In this document: positions 1-6,000 of the stretch, one piece after another | Layout: the number at the start of each line of letters is the position of its first letter | Position numbering within the stretch: position 1 is the stretch's first letter | Assembly: GCA_048635425.1 (NCBI GenBank) | Contig: JAIVYN010000205.1 | Span: forward strand, 1 to 6,590 | Source: NIOZ-UU13 sp048635425 | GTDB taxonomy: Bacteria; Planctomycetota; Phycisphaerae; Sedimentisphaerales; Anaerobacaceae | DNA length: 6,590 nt | Direction of reading: 5' to 3' | Translations under genes and position numbers: made by a program | Notes under the pieces: model-generated | Database searches by the model: none | Seen by the model: only the letters and a program-made list of their open reading frames with translations | What the model was told of the DNA's origin: nothing

Positions 1-102
1 TGGCCTGCATTAATTCATTCTTCTCTTCCTGAAGCCTCACCCAGGATTTCTCAAGAACCTTCGTGAGGCTTCAGGAAGAGAAGAATGAATTAATGCAGGC
101 CA
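1..102. repeat. Perfect 40-bp inverted repeat with 22-base loop
   Basis: Bases 1-40 are the exact reverse complement of bases 63-102, with 41-62 between them. The loop is itself weakly self-complementary: 43-45 can pair with 58-60 and 47-49 with 54-56. The right arm starts 18 bases beyond the stop codon of the radical SAM gene, so a transcript of that gene would run into this hairpin. No T-run can be judged because the left arm touches the window edge. Neither arm encodes a recognisable product. A stem this long and perfect is unusual for an intrinsic terminator. It could be a hairpin element, or a fold-back artefact if this is the end of an assembled contig. The repeat itself is certain; its nature is not. 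Confidence 0.9.
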
Positions 103-120
103 ATCCCCGGCAAGCCAGCG

Positions 121-1260
121 TCAAAAGGTCAGGTATTGTTTCGCTTTTTTCAGCCTAACGCCTGCCTTCCCCACGTCTTCGATATGCCTTATTTTTCCGG
201 CTTTTCGCTGCTCCAGAATACGCTTGACCGTTACCGGCCCAAGCCCCGGCACCCTCAATAGCGCAAACCTCGATGCCCGATTTATATTTATAGGAAACGC
301 CTCAGGATGTCTCAGCGCCCATGCTTCTTTAGGATCAATAGTCAAAGACAAATTTTCATTCTTCTCGAAAACAATGTCTGACTTCTTGAAGCCGTATTTG
401 CGAAGCAGGAAATCCACCTGATACAGCCGATGTTCCCGCATAAGAATATCCGTCGGTCTTTCCCGGCTGGCCTGTTCACCGGCTATAGACTCGTTACCCA
501 GTCCCTTTTGATAAGCGCTGAAATATACTCTGTGCATCTTCAGCCGCTCGTACAGGCCGTACATATACTTAACGATTTCCGCATCCGGTTCCCCGGCGGC
601 CCCAACGATAAACTGCGTTGTCTGCTTGACCCTTTGGTATCTCGAACCGCGTCCGGTCAGCCTGCTGATAAGCTTGATTGGCTCGATAATATCCTGAATA
701 TATCTTTTTTTCTTCGATACTTTCTCCAGTCTCTTTTCGCCCGGCGTCTCAATATTCAGTGAGACTGCGCTGGACAATGAAACTGCCTCTTCTATAGCCG
801 CATCGCTTGCCCCCGGAATAATCTTCAAGTGAATGTACCCTCTAAAGCCGTGCTTTTTTCGCAGTAATCTTGCAACACCATTGAGTCTGTCCATTGTCGT
901 ATCAGCCGAGCCTAAGACACCCGAACTTAAAAACAGCCCAAAAACTTTTCGCTGATTATAATAGTCCAGAAATACCTTTGCCGTCTCCTCCGGCCTAAGA
1001 CTGCACCGGCGAACGTCCATTTGCTCTCGGAGCGGACAGTACTTGCAGTCATTCGTGCACACATTAGAAATCAGCGTCTTAAACAGGACACTCTTGCCCC
1101 CGTTTGGAAGCGTTACCGGATATATCCATTTGCCGTCACTGCTGCGCTTTCGGCTTTCTTCCTTATTACAACTGCACGCACACGCTAAATCATACTGCGC
1201 ATCAGTACTGAGTATCTCCAATTTCTCCTGCGTATTTGGTCTGGAAATAACACCAACCAC
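121..1260 (-). CDS. Radical SAM protein with C-terminal helix-hairpin-helix (putative DNA repair/modification)
   Basis: This encodes 379 residues starting at GTG, with a GAAGGA Shine-Dalgarno 9 bases upstream and no better internal start. The radical SAM cluster motif CTNDCKYC gives Cys68, Cys72 and Cys75, which bind the 4Fe-4S cluster that cleaves S-adenosylmethionine. A beta/alpha-barrel-like stretch follows. The C-terminal part (about 325-375) carries LLRVPGLGPVTVKRI, a helix-hairpin-helix of the kind that contacts DNA. The layout and length (about 400 aa) match the putative DNA modification/repair radical SAM family (TIGR03916-like), which is linked by genome context to a uracil-DNA-glycosylase-associated partner. 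Its reaction is unknown. An N-terminal CACSC (Cys27, 29, 31) adds three more possible ligands. No partner gene lies upstream; one could lie beyond base 1. The gene is 110 bp below the paraslipin gene, so co-transcription is uncertain. The family call is from memory; the radical SAM and HhH calls are firm. Confidence 0.88.
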   Translation of the reverse strand: MVGVISRPNTQEKLEILSTDAQYDLACACSCNKEESRKRSSDGKWIYPVTLPNGGKSVLFKTLISNVCTNDCKYCPLREQMDVRRCSLRPEETAKVFLDYYNQRKVFGLFLSSGVLGSADTTMDRLNGVARLLRKKHGFRGYIHLKIIPGASDAAIEEAVSLSSAVSLNIETPGEKRLEKVSKKKRYIQDIIEPIKLISRLTGRGSRYQRVKQTTQFIVGAAGEPDAEIVKYMYGLYERLKMHRVYFSAYQKGLGNESIAGEQASRERPTDILMREHRLYQVDFLLRKYGFKKSDIVFEKNENLSLTIDPKEAWALRHPEAFPININRASRFALLRVPGLGPVTVKRILEQRKAGKIRHIEDVGKAGVRLKKAKQYLTF

Positions 1261-1279
1261 TGCTTTTTGTCCTTCTCAG

Positions 1280-1330
1280 TTCGGCATTCCTTGTTCTATA
1301 TTCGAGATTCGATATTCCTTACGCATTCCT
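1280..1330. repeat. Degenerate short repeat in the paraslipin-radical SAM gap
   Basis: On the plus strand ATTCCTT occurs at 1286-1292 and again at 1314-1320, exactly 28 bases apart, and ATTCCT recurs at 1325-1330. Between them are ATTCGAGATTCGATATTCC-type units at 1300-1318. On the minus strand this reads as repeated GAAT(A)TCGAA-like words. I recall similar GAATATCGAA-rich dispersed repeats from uncultured planctomycete and anaerobe genomes, but could not check. It lies upstream of the radical SAM gene, between the paraslipin stop and the radical SAM start. No coding potential and no convincing promoter hexamers were seen in the rest of the 110-bp gap. Confidence 0.45.
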
Positions 1331-1370
1331 GCATGTCGTGACGTCAGCGAGGTTGTTTTTCCAAATAAGT

Positions 1371-2324
1371 CTATCCGGTCTCAGCCTTAACTTCCGTCTG
1401 GTCTTTGATTACCGAGGCGGCAGCCTTAATCACCCCGGCAATGTCGGAAAGATTCGAAGGGATTATAATCGAGTTGTTGGTCTTTGCGAGCTTGCCGAAT
1501 TCGTTCAGGTATTGTTCGGCGATGCGCAGGTTTACCGCGTTAACACCGCCTTTTTCATTTATCGCAGAGGCAATTTCTCTGATTCCGTTCGCTGTTGCCT
1601 CGGCAACTTTTAGAATTTCGACGGCCCGGCCTTCTGCCTCGTTTATCCGTTTTTGTTTTTCGCCCTCGGACTGCGCAATCATCCGTTGTTTTTCGCCCTC
1701 GGCTCTGTTTATCTTTGCCTGTCTGTCGCCTTCCGACTCGGCGATAGTCGCCCGCTTTTCACGCGTAGCCCTCATTTGTTTTTCCATTGCATCTTTGATG
1801 CTCTGGGGCGGCAGGATATTCTTTACCTCATATCGCGTTACCTTAACTCCCCACGGGTCCGAGGCCTTATCCACGGCATCGACAATCGCGCTATTTACCG
1901 TCTCCCTTTCCTCGAAGGTCTTATCCAGCTCGAGTTTACCCATTACGCTCCTCATAGTTGTTTGGGCTAATTGCGCGGATGCGAACTGGTAATTGTTTAT
2001 TCCGTAGGAGGCCTTCTTGGGGTCCACAACCTGCATATACAGGATGCCGTCAACTTCGACTGCGATATTGTCCTTTGTGATACACTGTTGTGGTGCAACA
2101 TCAACCGCCTGTTCTTTTAAGGTGTGTTTGTACGCAACCTTGTCAAGAAACGGAACAAGTATATGAAAACCTGCTTCGAGCGTAGTCGAGTACTTGCCGA
2201 GCCGTTCGATGATATATGCCATTTTTTGAGGCACAATCCTTATCGTCTTGAAAAATACGAGTAACGCAAAGAACAGTACACCAACAAGAATAATTGTATA
2301 TGCGTTTACTATTGCAGCTAACAT
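1371..2324 (-). CDS. SPFH/Band 7 paraslipin (QmcA/STOML2-like membrane scaffold)
   Basis: This encodes 317 residues from an ATG, with AAAGGAG 6 bases upstream. One N-terminal membrane helix (about 7-26) precedes a classic SPFH domain (about 28-180) containing VPQKMAYIIERLGKY, ITKDNIAVEVDGILYMQV, ASYGI and LAQTTMRSVMGKLELDKTF, all hallmarks of the paraslipin branch. Residues 182-245 form a charged coiled coil in which an EG pair recurs exactly every 11 residues (198, 209, 220, 231). Length fits E. coli QmcA (about 305 aa). Family members assemble into large ring- or cage-like membrane oligomers that organise membrane microdomains and associate with membrane proteases. The NfeD-like partner gene is 16 bp upstream, which is the conserved arrangement. 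The exact cellular role here is inferred. Subfamily assignment is confident. Confidence 0.95.
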   Translation of the reverse strand: MLAAIVNAYTIILVGVLFFALLVFFKTIRIVPQKMAYIIERLGKYSTTLEAGFHILVPFLDKVAYKHTLKEQAVDVAPQQCITKDNIAVEVDGILYMQVVDPKKASYGINNYQFASAQLAQTTMRSVMGKLELDKTFEERETVNSAIVDAVDKASDPWGVKVTRYEVKNILPPQSIKDAMEKQMRATREKRATIAESEGDRQAKINRAEGEKQRMIAQSEGEKQKRINEAEGRAVEILKVAEATANGIREIASAINEKGGVNAVNLRIAEQYLNEFGKLAKTNNSIIIPSNLSDIAGVIKAAASVIKDQTEVKAETG

Positions 2325-2340
2325 AACTAACTCCTTTCTT

Positions 2341-2799
2341 CTAAAATGGTTTTACTTTAAGTGTTATATTTTCTTTCCCAACAATCTCAACAACGGTTCC
2401 CTCTGCGATTTCCTCATCTGCTTCAGCCAACCAGTTTGTGCCGTGAAATTCCACCTTCCCGCCGGCATTCGGTGTAATTTTTTCCTTCACAACTGCTTTC
2501 TGACCTACAAATTCTTCAAGGTTCTCGGCCGGGTTCTGTTTGGAAACAGCGTGCCCTAAGAATACTCCTTTAAGCCATTTTCGCAGGCACATCAGCGAAA
2601 GAACAGAGGAGAGTATGAATATTGTCAATTGAGTATTTATCCCGATGTCTGTAATCAGGCAGACAAGCGCCACTATCCAGGCCCCGACACCGAAGAAAGC
2701 GATGATTAGCCCGGGCAGCACAAACTCCATAATGAGAAGTGCAAGCCCTATCAGGAACCATATTATTTCGGGCCTTAGAAAATCTTTAATCGTATCCAT
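2341..2799 (-). CDS. nfeD: NfeD-like membrane protein (short type, OB-fold)
   Basis: This encodes 152 residues from the ATG at 2799. The frame opens five codons earlier at a TTG (2814), but GGGAG at 2805-2809 sits 5 bases before the ATG, so the ATG is preferred. Three hydrophobic helices (about 11-28, 31-50 and 57-74) are followed by a soluble beta-rich region (about 95-152) with VGQKAVV, GGKVEFHGTNWLAEA and EGTVVEIVG, the pattern of the NfeD C-terminal OB-fold. The N-terminal ClpP-like protease domain of long NfeD proteins is absent, so this is the short form (as in E. coli YbbK). It is the expected partner of the downstream SPFH protein, and the OB-fold is thought to contact SPFH assemblies. 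The hydrolase gene ends 35 bp upstream, suggesting a shared transcript. Confidence 0.92.
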   Translation of the reverse strand: MDTIKDFLRPEIIWFLIGLALLIMEFVLPGLIIAFFGVGAWIVALVCLITDIGINTQLTIFILSSVLSLMCLRKWLKGVFLGHAVSKQNPAENLEEFVGQKAVVKEKITPNAGGKVEFHGTNWLAEADEEIAEGTVVEIVGKENITLKVKPF

Positions 2800-2804
2800 T
2801 TGGT

Positions 2805-2811
2805 CTCCCTT
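2805..2811 (-). promoter_or_regulatory. Ribosome binding site deciding the NfeD start
   Basis: The minus strand reads AAGGGAG followed by 5 bases and then ATG (2799-2797). The alternative TTG at 2814 would overlap this Shine-Dalgarno and has none of its own, so translation from the ATG is far more likely. Confidence 0.7.
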
Positions 2812-2834
2812 CAATTCTGCTTATCTTGGGTAAC

Positions 2835-4280
2835 TCATTTGTTAGCTCGGCTGGTTTGCTTCAAAATCCACTGCGTAATTGCCTTAAGAGCAATCGGTGA
2901 GATGGTCTCTTCAATCTTGGCATATTCTGAGATTGCCCCGGTTTGAGCCCTCTGAAACAGATGATTGTGCTTCGGTAATTCCTGGATCGTATAGTTAGTA
3001 TTGCCTCCGGTCTTCAGTGCCTCTTCAATAGCGGATAGGTTCTCTTTAGGCGGAACTTGAAGATCTAACTGGCCGTTTATTGCAAGCACCGGGCATTTGA
3101 CTTTCATTAGAGCTGTTTTCGGGTCGTATGTCAGGAAGAAGCGGCACCACCGAGATAGTAACATCTTGAGCTGAATTTCGATGGTTGCCTCGGATGCGCC
3201 CAGCGCGTCTTTTTCCTCTTTGCTAATTTTTCCAAGAATATCGTTCATTATGTTGCGGATTTTCTTCTCAGCGACTGTATTATCCTTCTCGTGTTTGAGT
3301 ATCTCGAATATCTGTTCTGAGCTGGTGCGCTGTATAGCCAATATCTTATCACTTGTCCCAACAGTTTTTAGTATAAGGTCACTTTGTAAATAGATAATTT
3401 CCTCTCCGGTCAAGCCTGTCCCAGCCATCAACACGATGAAAGCAACATCAGATGATCGAACAGCCGCTATTGGGGCAATAATCCCTCCCTCGCTGTGGCC
3501 GATAAGACCTATCTTTTTGGGATTGACCTCCTTACGACTCTTGAGATAATTTACTCCGGTAAGCACATCGCCTGCGAAATCCTCACTTGTTGATTCTAAA
3601 AGATTTCCTGTTGAGCCTCCTACTCCGCGGTCATCAACGCGCAAAACAGCTATCCCCTTGCGCGTAAGATAATCAGCCAAAACCAGGAAGGGGCGATGAC
3701 CAAAGACTGTTTCATTCCGGTCCTGGCCGCCCGAGCCCGTGATAAGTATCACTGCTGGGAATGGGCCCTCAGAATGAGGAAGTGTAAGTGTGCCGGCCAG
3801 CTTAATACCAGCTTTCTCGTTTTCGTAAGTTACTTCTTCTTCAATGTAAGGATACGGTTTCTTTGGTTCCTGAGGACGATGCAGTTTGGGAGCTTCATCA
3901 ATGCGTTTGAGCGGAAGCGGGAAAGAAATTCCACCTTGTTGCCATTTGCCTTCGATAGAACCATCCTCTTTTATCTGACCCTCATAGGTTCCCTGGACGA
4001 CTTTCGACTCCAGATACAATCTGCCATTCTCGAAGGTAACTTTGCTCACTGATATGTTCTCGGCCCCCTGGTCAGGGCTGTCCATAGTGGCAGCAAGTGT
4101 CCCATCTGCGTTTGCGTTAATCTTGAACACTATCCTCAGCTCTACTACAGAGACCTTCAAGGTCCCCATCCAATCACCTTCGATATCTTCCGTTTCTGCG
4201 CCCTTGCTAAGGGTCGATAGCGCGGTAATCAGTATCAAAGCCACAAAAATTCCAATTATAAAAGCGCTTTTATTTCTCAT
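2835..4280 (-). CDS. Exported or membrane-anchored alpha/beta hydrolase with N-terminal beta domain
   Basis: This encodes 481 residues from ATG at 4280. A TTG five codons earlier lacks its own Shine-Dalgarno, whereas GGAG sits 9 bases before the ATG. The N-terminus (MRNKSAF plus a hydrophobic run to about residue 25) is a signal peptide or anchor without a clear cleavage site. Residues about 33-128 form a repeated-strand domain (GDWMGTL, TYEGQI, GKWQQGG) common in front of this hydrolase family. The hydrolase domain shows an oxyanion-type ITGSGGQDRNE, the nucleophile elbow GHSEGG (Ser263), the acid in NGQLD (Asp406) and the base in KHNHLFQ (His440), so the triad is intact. The substrate is unknown; an ester or peptide-like bond is likely, acting outside the cytoplasm. 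The S33/dienelactone-hydrolase-like class is sure, the specificity not. It sits between the YbjQ and NfeD genes with gaps of 40 and 35 bp. Confidence 0.93.
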   Translation of the reverse strand: MRNKSAFIIGIFVALILITALSTLSKGAETEDIEGDWMGTLKVSVVELRIVFKINANADGTLAATMDSPDQGAENISVSKVTFENGRLYLESKVVQGTYEGQIKEDGSIEGKWQQGGISFPLPLKRIDEAPKLHRPQEPKKPYPYIEEEVTYENEKAGIKLAGTLTLPHSEGPFPAVILITGSGGQDRNETVFGHRPFLVLADYLTRKGIAVLRVDDRGVGGSTGNLLESTSEDFAGDVLTGVNYLKSRKEVNPKKIGLIGHSEGGIIAPIAAVRSSDVAFIVLMAGTGLTGEEIIYLQSDLILKTVGTSDKILAIQRTSSEQIFEILKHEKDNTVAEKKIRNIMNDILGKISKEEKDALGASEATIEIQLKMLLSRWCRFFLTYDPKTALMKVKCPVLAINGQLDLQVPPKENLSAIEEALKTGGNTNYTIQELPKHNHLFQRAQTGAISEYAKIEETISPIALKAITQWILKQTSRANK

Positions 4281-4289
4281 ATCGCTTTG

Positions 4290-4293
4290 CTCC
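4290..4293 (-). promoter_or_regulatory. Ribosome binding site deciding the hydrolase start
   Basis: The minus strand has GGAG, then 9 bases, then ATG at 4280-4278. The upstream in-frame TTG (4295-4293) overlaps this site and would add five polar residues before the signal peptide, so it is disfavoured. Confidence 0.55.
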
Positions 4294-4320
4294 AAGACAT
4301 AAGATGTAGCCGGGCGAATG

Positions 4321-4635
4321 TTATTCCACGACTACAGCCGTGCCGTAAGCCAAAATCTCCGATGCGTTTTGCATTATCATTGATGTAGAAAAACTCACTT
4401 TTAACACCGCATTAGCTCCGAGTTTTTGAGCGTCCTCTATCATCCTGTCAATAGCCTGTTCTCTGGACTCAGCCATCATCTTTGTATAGTCGGTTATTTC
4501 ACCTCCAACTATGTTGCGAAGTATCGCCATAATATCTCTGCCGATGTGCCGAGCTCTAATGGTATTACCTTTGACAAGTCCCAGATTCTTTACAATCTTC
4601 CTGTCTTCAATCGTATCTGTCGTGGATAAAAGCAT
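4321..4635 (-). CDS. YbjQ / UPF0145 family protein (putative heavy-metal-binding domain)
   Basis: This encodes 104 residues from an ATG preceded by AAGGAGGT with 6 bases of spacing. The protein matches the small YbjQ family along its whole length: an opening LLSTTDTIEDRKIVKNLGLV, a central RDIMAILRNIVGGE followed by YTKMMAESREQAI, and LGANAVLKVSF with a closing GTAVVV strand. E. coli YbjQ is of similar size (107 aa). The family is annotated as a possible heavy-metal-binding domain and forms pentameric beta assemblies, but no function is proven, and this copy has no cysteine or clear metal cluster. No signal peptide or membrane helix is present, so it is cytoplasmic. Its Shine-Dalgarno overlaps the stop codon of the anti-sigma gene, only 4 bp away, so translation is probably coupled and the protein likely belongs to the sigma-factor operon. 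Confidence 0.93.
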   Translation of the reverse strand: MLLSTTDTIEDRKIVKNLGLVKGNTIRARHIGRDIMAILRNIVGGEITDYTKMMAESREQAIDRMIEDAQKLGANAVLKVSFSTSMIMQNASEILAYGTAVVVE

Positions 4636-4639
4636 TGTC

Positions 4640-5086
4640 TTACCTCCTTACATTTTTATAGCGGTCTCTTTGCCAGAAATAAAGTCTCTCACGCAGCACC
4701 GAGACAAACAGGATCGCCAGCCCCACTATAAGTGCCAGCAGCCCAATTTTAAGAAGCATACCAATTGTTTCATCTTTGATGAGCTCTTCTATCAGCTTGA
4801 ATCCGCCGTAGATTGTCAGCAGGATAGCGGCCACTGAAAACACAATCCAGCCAATGCTGCGCTCGATTCGGTTATAGATGCCGTCCCAGTAGTCCTGCCA
4901 TATCTTGTCCTCAGGCTCAACCAACGTTACCTCATCGGTAATAGCTTTAAGTTTCCTGAACTCCTCCAGCTCATCCTTACATTCAGAGCATCCGGCCAAA
5001 TGCTCTTCGAATTGACGTTTCTGTTCGTCACTCAATTCATTGTCCAGGTAGCCCATCATCAGGTCTTTATAATCATGGCATGTCAT
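4640..5086 (-). CDS. Anti-sigma factor with zinc-finger (zf-HC2/ZAS) domain and two membrane helices
   Basis: This encodes 148 residues from ATG, with a near-perfect AGGAGGT 7 bases upstream. The N-terminal anti-sigma zinc domain shows Cys3 and the HLAGCSEC motif (His29, Cys33, Cys36), the Hx3Cx2C signature of ZAS anti-sigma factors that clamp ECF sigma factors in the cytoplasm. Residues 40-75 are a linker rich in Glu, Asp and Trp. Two membrane helices follow (about 79-99 and 108-132), leaving only about eight residues between them, and a basic tail RERLYFWQRDRYKNVRR that should face the cytoplasm. There is thus no extracytoplasmic sensor domain. The gene overlaps the sigma gene by 14 bp, the standard arrangement for a cognate pair. 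The Cys-His site might also respond to thiol oxidation, as in RsrA-type proteins, but that is inference. Confidence 0.93.
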   Translation of the reverse strand: MTCHDYKDLMMGYLDNELSDEQKRQFEEHLAGCSECKDELEEFRKLKAITDEVTLVEPEDKIWQDYWDGIYNRIERSIGWIVFSVAAILLTIYGGFKLIEELIKDETIGMLLKIGLLALIVGLAILFVSVLRERLYFWQRDRYKNVRR

Positions 5087-5660
5087 TTATGCTACCTCCT
5101 TTCCCGGTACTTAATAATTCTTCCAGCTTCTTACGGGCGTAGTACAACCTGCTCGTAACAGTGCCTTTATTACAATAAAGGGCCTCGGCGATTTGTTCGT
5201 ATGACATGTTTTGAAAGTGTCGCAATATAATCACTTCGCGATGCTTATCGTCCAGCTTACCGATTGCCTGCCAAACTTTGTCTTTGAGCTCGTTTCTTCC
5301 GGCCACAACCTCCGGCGAAAAGTAATCCGTCGTAGCTGCCGGCTCCGGGCAATTCTCGCCATCGAGAGAGCTTGTCTGCCTGTACCTTCTTTTTCTTAGA
5401 TGGCTGATACACAGATTTTTCAATATTTGATAGAACCAGGGGAAGAACCTTCGGTCGGGCTTGAGGTGTTGTATATTCCGGTATGCTCGAATAAAGGCCT
5501 CCTGCGACAGGTCCATCGCATCTTCGCGATTGCCCACAAGCCCCAGCGCGATAAAATATGCGTCTTTCATATACCTGTTCACAAAAACTTCAAACGACCC
5601 TGATGAGCCCCGCCGGCAACGCCGCATTGCTGTTATTTCTTCCTGGCACAAGCTTGTCAC
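5073..5660 (-). CDS. ECF-type RNA polymerase sigma factor
   Basis: This encodes 195 residues if it starts at the GTG at 5660, which has GGAG 9 bases upstream. The frame opens at a TTG (5675), and an ATG lies at 5627. The ATG start would cut off the EEITAMRRCRRG segment that aligns with the usual first helix of region 2, so I prefer the GTG. Region 2 (about 18-90) has FEVFVNRYMKDAY, DAMDLSQEAFIRAYRNI and FFPWFYQILKNL, covering the core-binding and -10 recognition helices. Region 4 (about 130-185) has KHREVIILRHFQNMSYEQIAEAL and KGTVTSRLYYARKKLEELL, the -35 helix-turn-helix. Regions 1 and 3 are missing, as expected for ECF factors. The gene is the first of the train and overlaps its anti-sigma gene. 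It may activate its own operon, as many ECF factors do, but no clear ECF-type promoter was seen. Confidence 0.94.
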   Translation of the reverse strand: MTSLCQEEITAMRRCRRGSSGSFEVFVNRYMKDAYFIALGLVGNREDAMDLSQEAFIRAYRNIQHLKPDRRFFPWFYQILKNLCISHLRKRRYRQTSSLDGENCPEPAATTDYFSPEVVAGRNELKDKVWQAIGKLDDKHREVIILRHFQNMSYEQIAEALYCNKGTVTSRLYYARKKLEELLSTGKGGSINDMP

Positions 5661-5669
5661 TGGCTTTGG

Positions 5670-5673
5670 CTCC
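5670..5673 (-). promoter_or_regulatory. Ribosome binding site favouring the GTG start of the sigma gene
   Basis: The minus strand has TTGGAG, then 9 bases, then GTG (5660-5658). The upstream TTG (5675-5673) overlaps the site itself and is preceded only by a weak GAAAGAG. The downstream ATG (5627) has a GGAAG at a long distance but would truncate conserved region 2. Confidence 0.45.
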
Positions 5674-5726
5674 AAATGCAGACTCTTTCAATTTAAAAGA
5701 AGAATCTTTTACATTGTTTTCATAGT

Positions 5727-5757
5727 AATATACACTCTAAACCACGATTTTCTTCAA
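5727..5757 (-). promoter_or_regulatory. Weak candidate sigma70-type promoter of the sigma operon
   Basis: On the minus strand TTGAAG (5757-5752) is followed by 17 bases and TGTATA (5734-5729), or by 19 bases and TATATT (5732-5727). It lies about 70 bases before the GTG start, in an AT-rich leader, downstream of the previous gene's terminator and of the MITE-like element. The hexamers are imperfect and the surrounding DNA is AT-rich, so chance matches are likely. No GGAAC-like ECF -35 with a matched -10 was found. Confidence 0.25.
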
Positions 5758-5825
5758 ACTATTTTGTGATTTTCCTGCTAAATTTATCTGGATCTTTTTG
5801 TCACCCTTTAGCCCCATAATATTTA

Positions 5826-5988
5826 GAGCCTATCCGAATAACTATTCGCTCTCGCCTGTCATTCCTTCGCTTTGCTCAAGGACAGGTCTGAACGGAGCGC
5901 AGCGAAGTGAAGAATCTCCTCTTCGTTGGCCAGATTCTTCGGCTTCGCCTCAGAATGACTAAGGATGAAAGGTTATTCGGATAGGCTC
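5826..5988. mobile_element. MITE-like element with 17-bp perfect terminal inverted repeats
   Basis: GAGCCTATCCGAATAAC at 5826-5842 is the exact reverse complement of 5972-5988. Outside the arms both flanks read TTA (5823-5825 and 5989-5991), which would fit a 3-bp target duplication. Because this TTA pair also extends the repeat by one A/T pair, the exact borders are uncertain by a base. The inside (about 130 bp) has no open frame for a transposase and is highly self-complementary. Similar ends and TNA-type duplications occur in IS5-family (IS1031-like) elements, so a non-autonomous derivative is plausible. It sits between the terminator of the secreted-protein gene and the leader of the sigma operon, interrupting no gene. 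Confidence 0.6.
5858..5959. repeat. Nested palindromic core inside the MITE-like element
   Basis: GTCATTC (5858-5864) pairs with GAATGAC (5953-5959). Inside that, 5865-5877 pairs with 5895-5907 (13 bp, two mismatches), and GAAGAATCT (5909-5917) pairs with AGATTCTTC (5932-5940). The last stem can be extended through GCGAAG (5902-5907) with GGCTTCGCC at 5941-5949 if one bulge is allowed. The region can thus form a cloverleaf-like fold with two hairpins. GTCATTC, GAAGAATCT and CTTCGC words of this kind recur in dispersed repeats of several uncultured bacteria as I recall; copy number here could not be tested. Confidence 0.6.
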
Positions 5989-6000
5989 TTAATAACCAAT

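Noticed and set aside
430..762. Plus-strand open frame of 110 codons
   Set aside because: It is antisense to the well-supported radical SAM gene and shows no domain or ribosome binding site.
1339..1346. TGACGTCA palindrome in the gap before the radical SAM gene
   Set aside because: An isolated 8-bp palindrome without a flanking extension or a second copy is expected by chance.
1405..1992. A 195-codon open frame on the plus strand
   Set aside because: It lies wholly antisense to the paraslipin gene, whose protein is unmistakable; the plus-strand product is low-complexity and hydrophobic and resembles no family.
4279..4300. Possible seven-codon leader peptide (ATG at 4300, minus strand) overlapping the hydrolase start
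   Set aside because: It has no Shine-Dalgarno and no regulatory codon bias; the ATG is probably chance.
5695..5710. Small AT-only hairpin in the sigma leader (AAAAGA pairing with TCTTTT)
   Set aside because: Six weak pairs in AT-rich DNA give no stable terminator or riboswitch fold.
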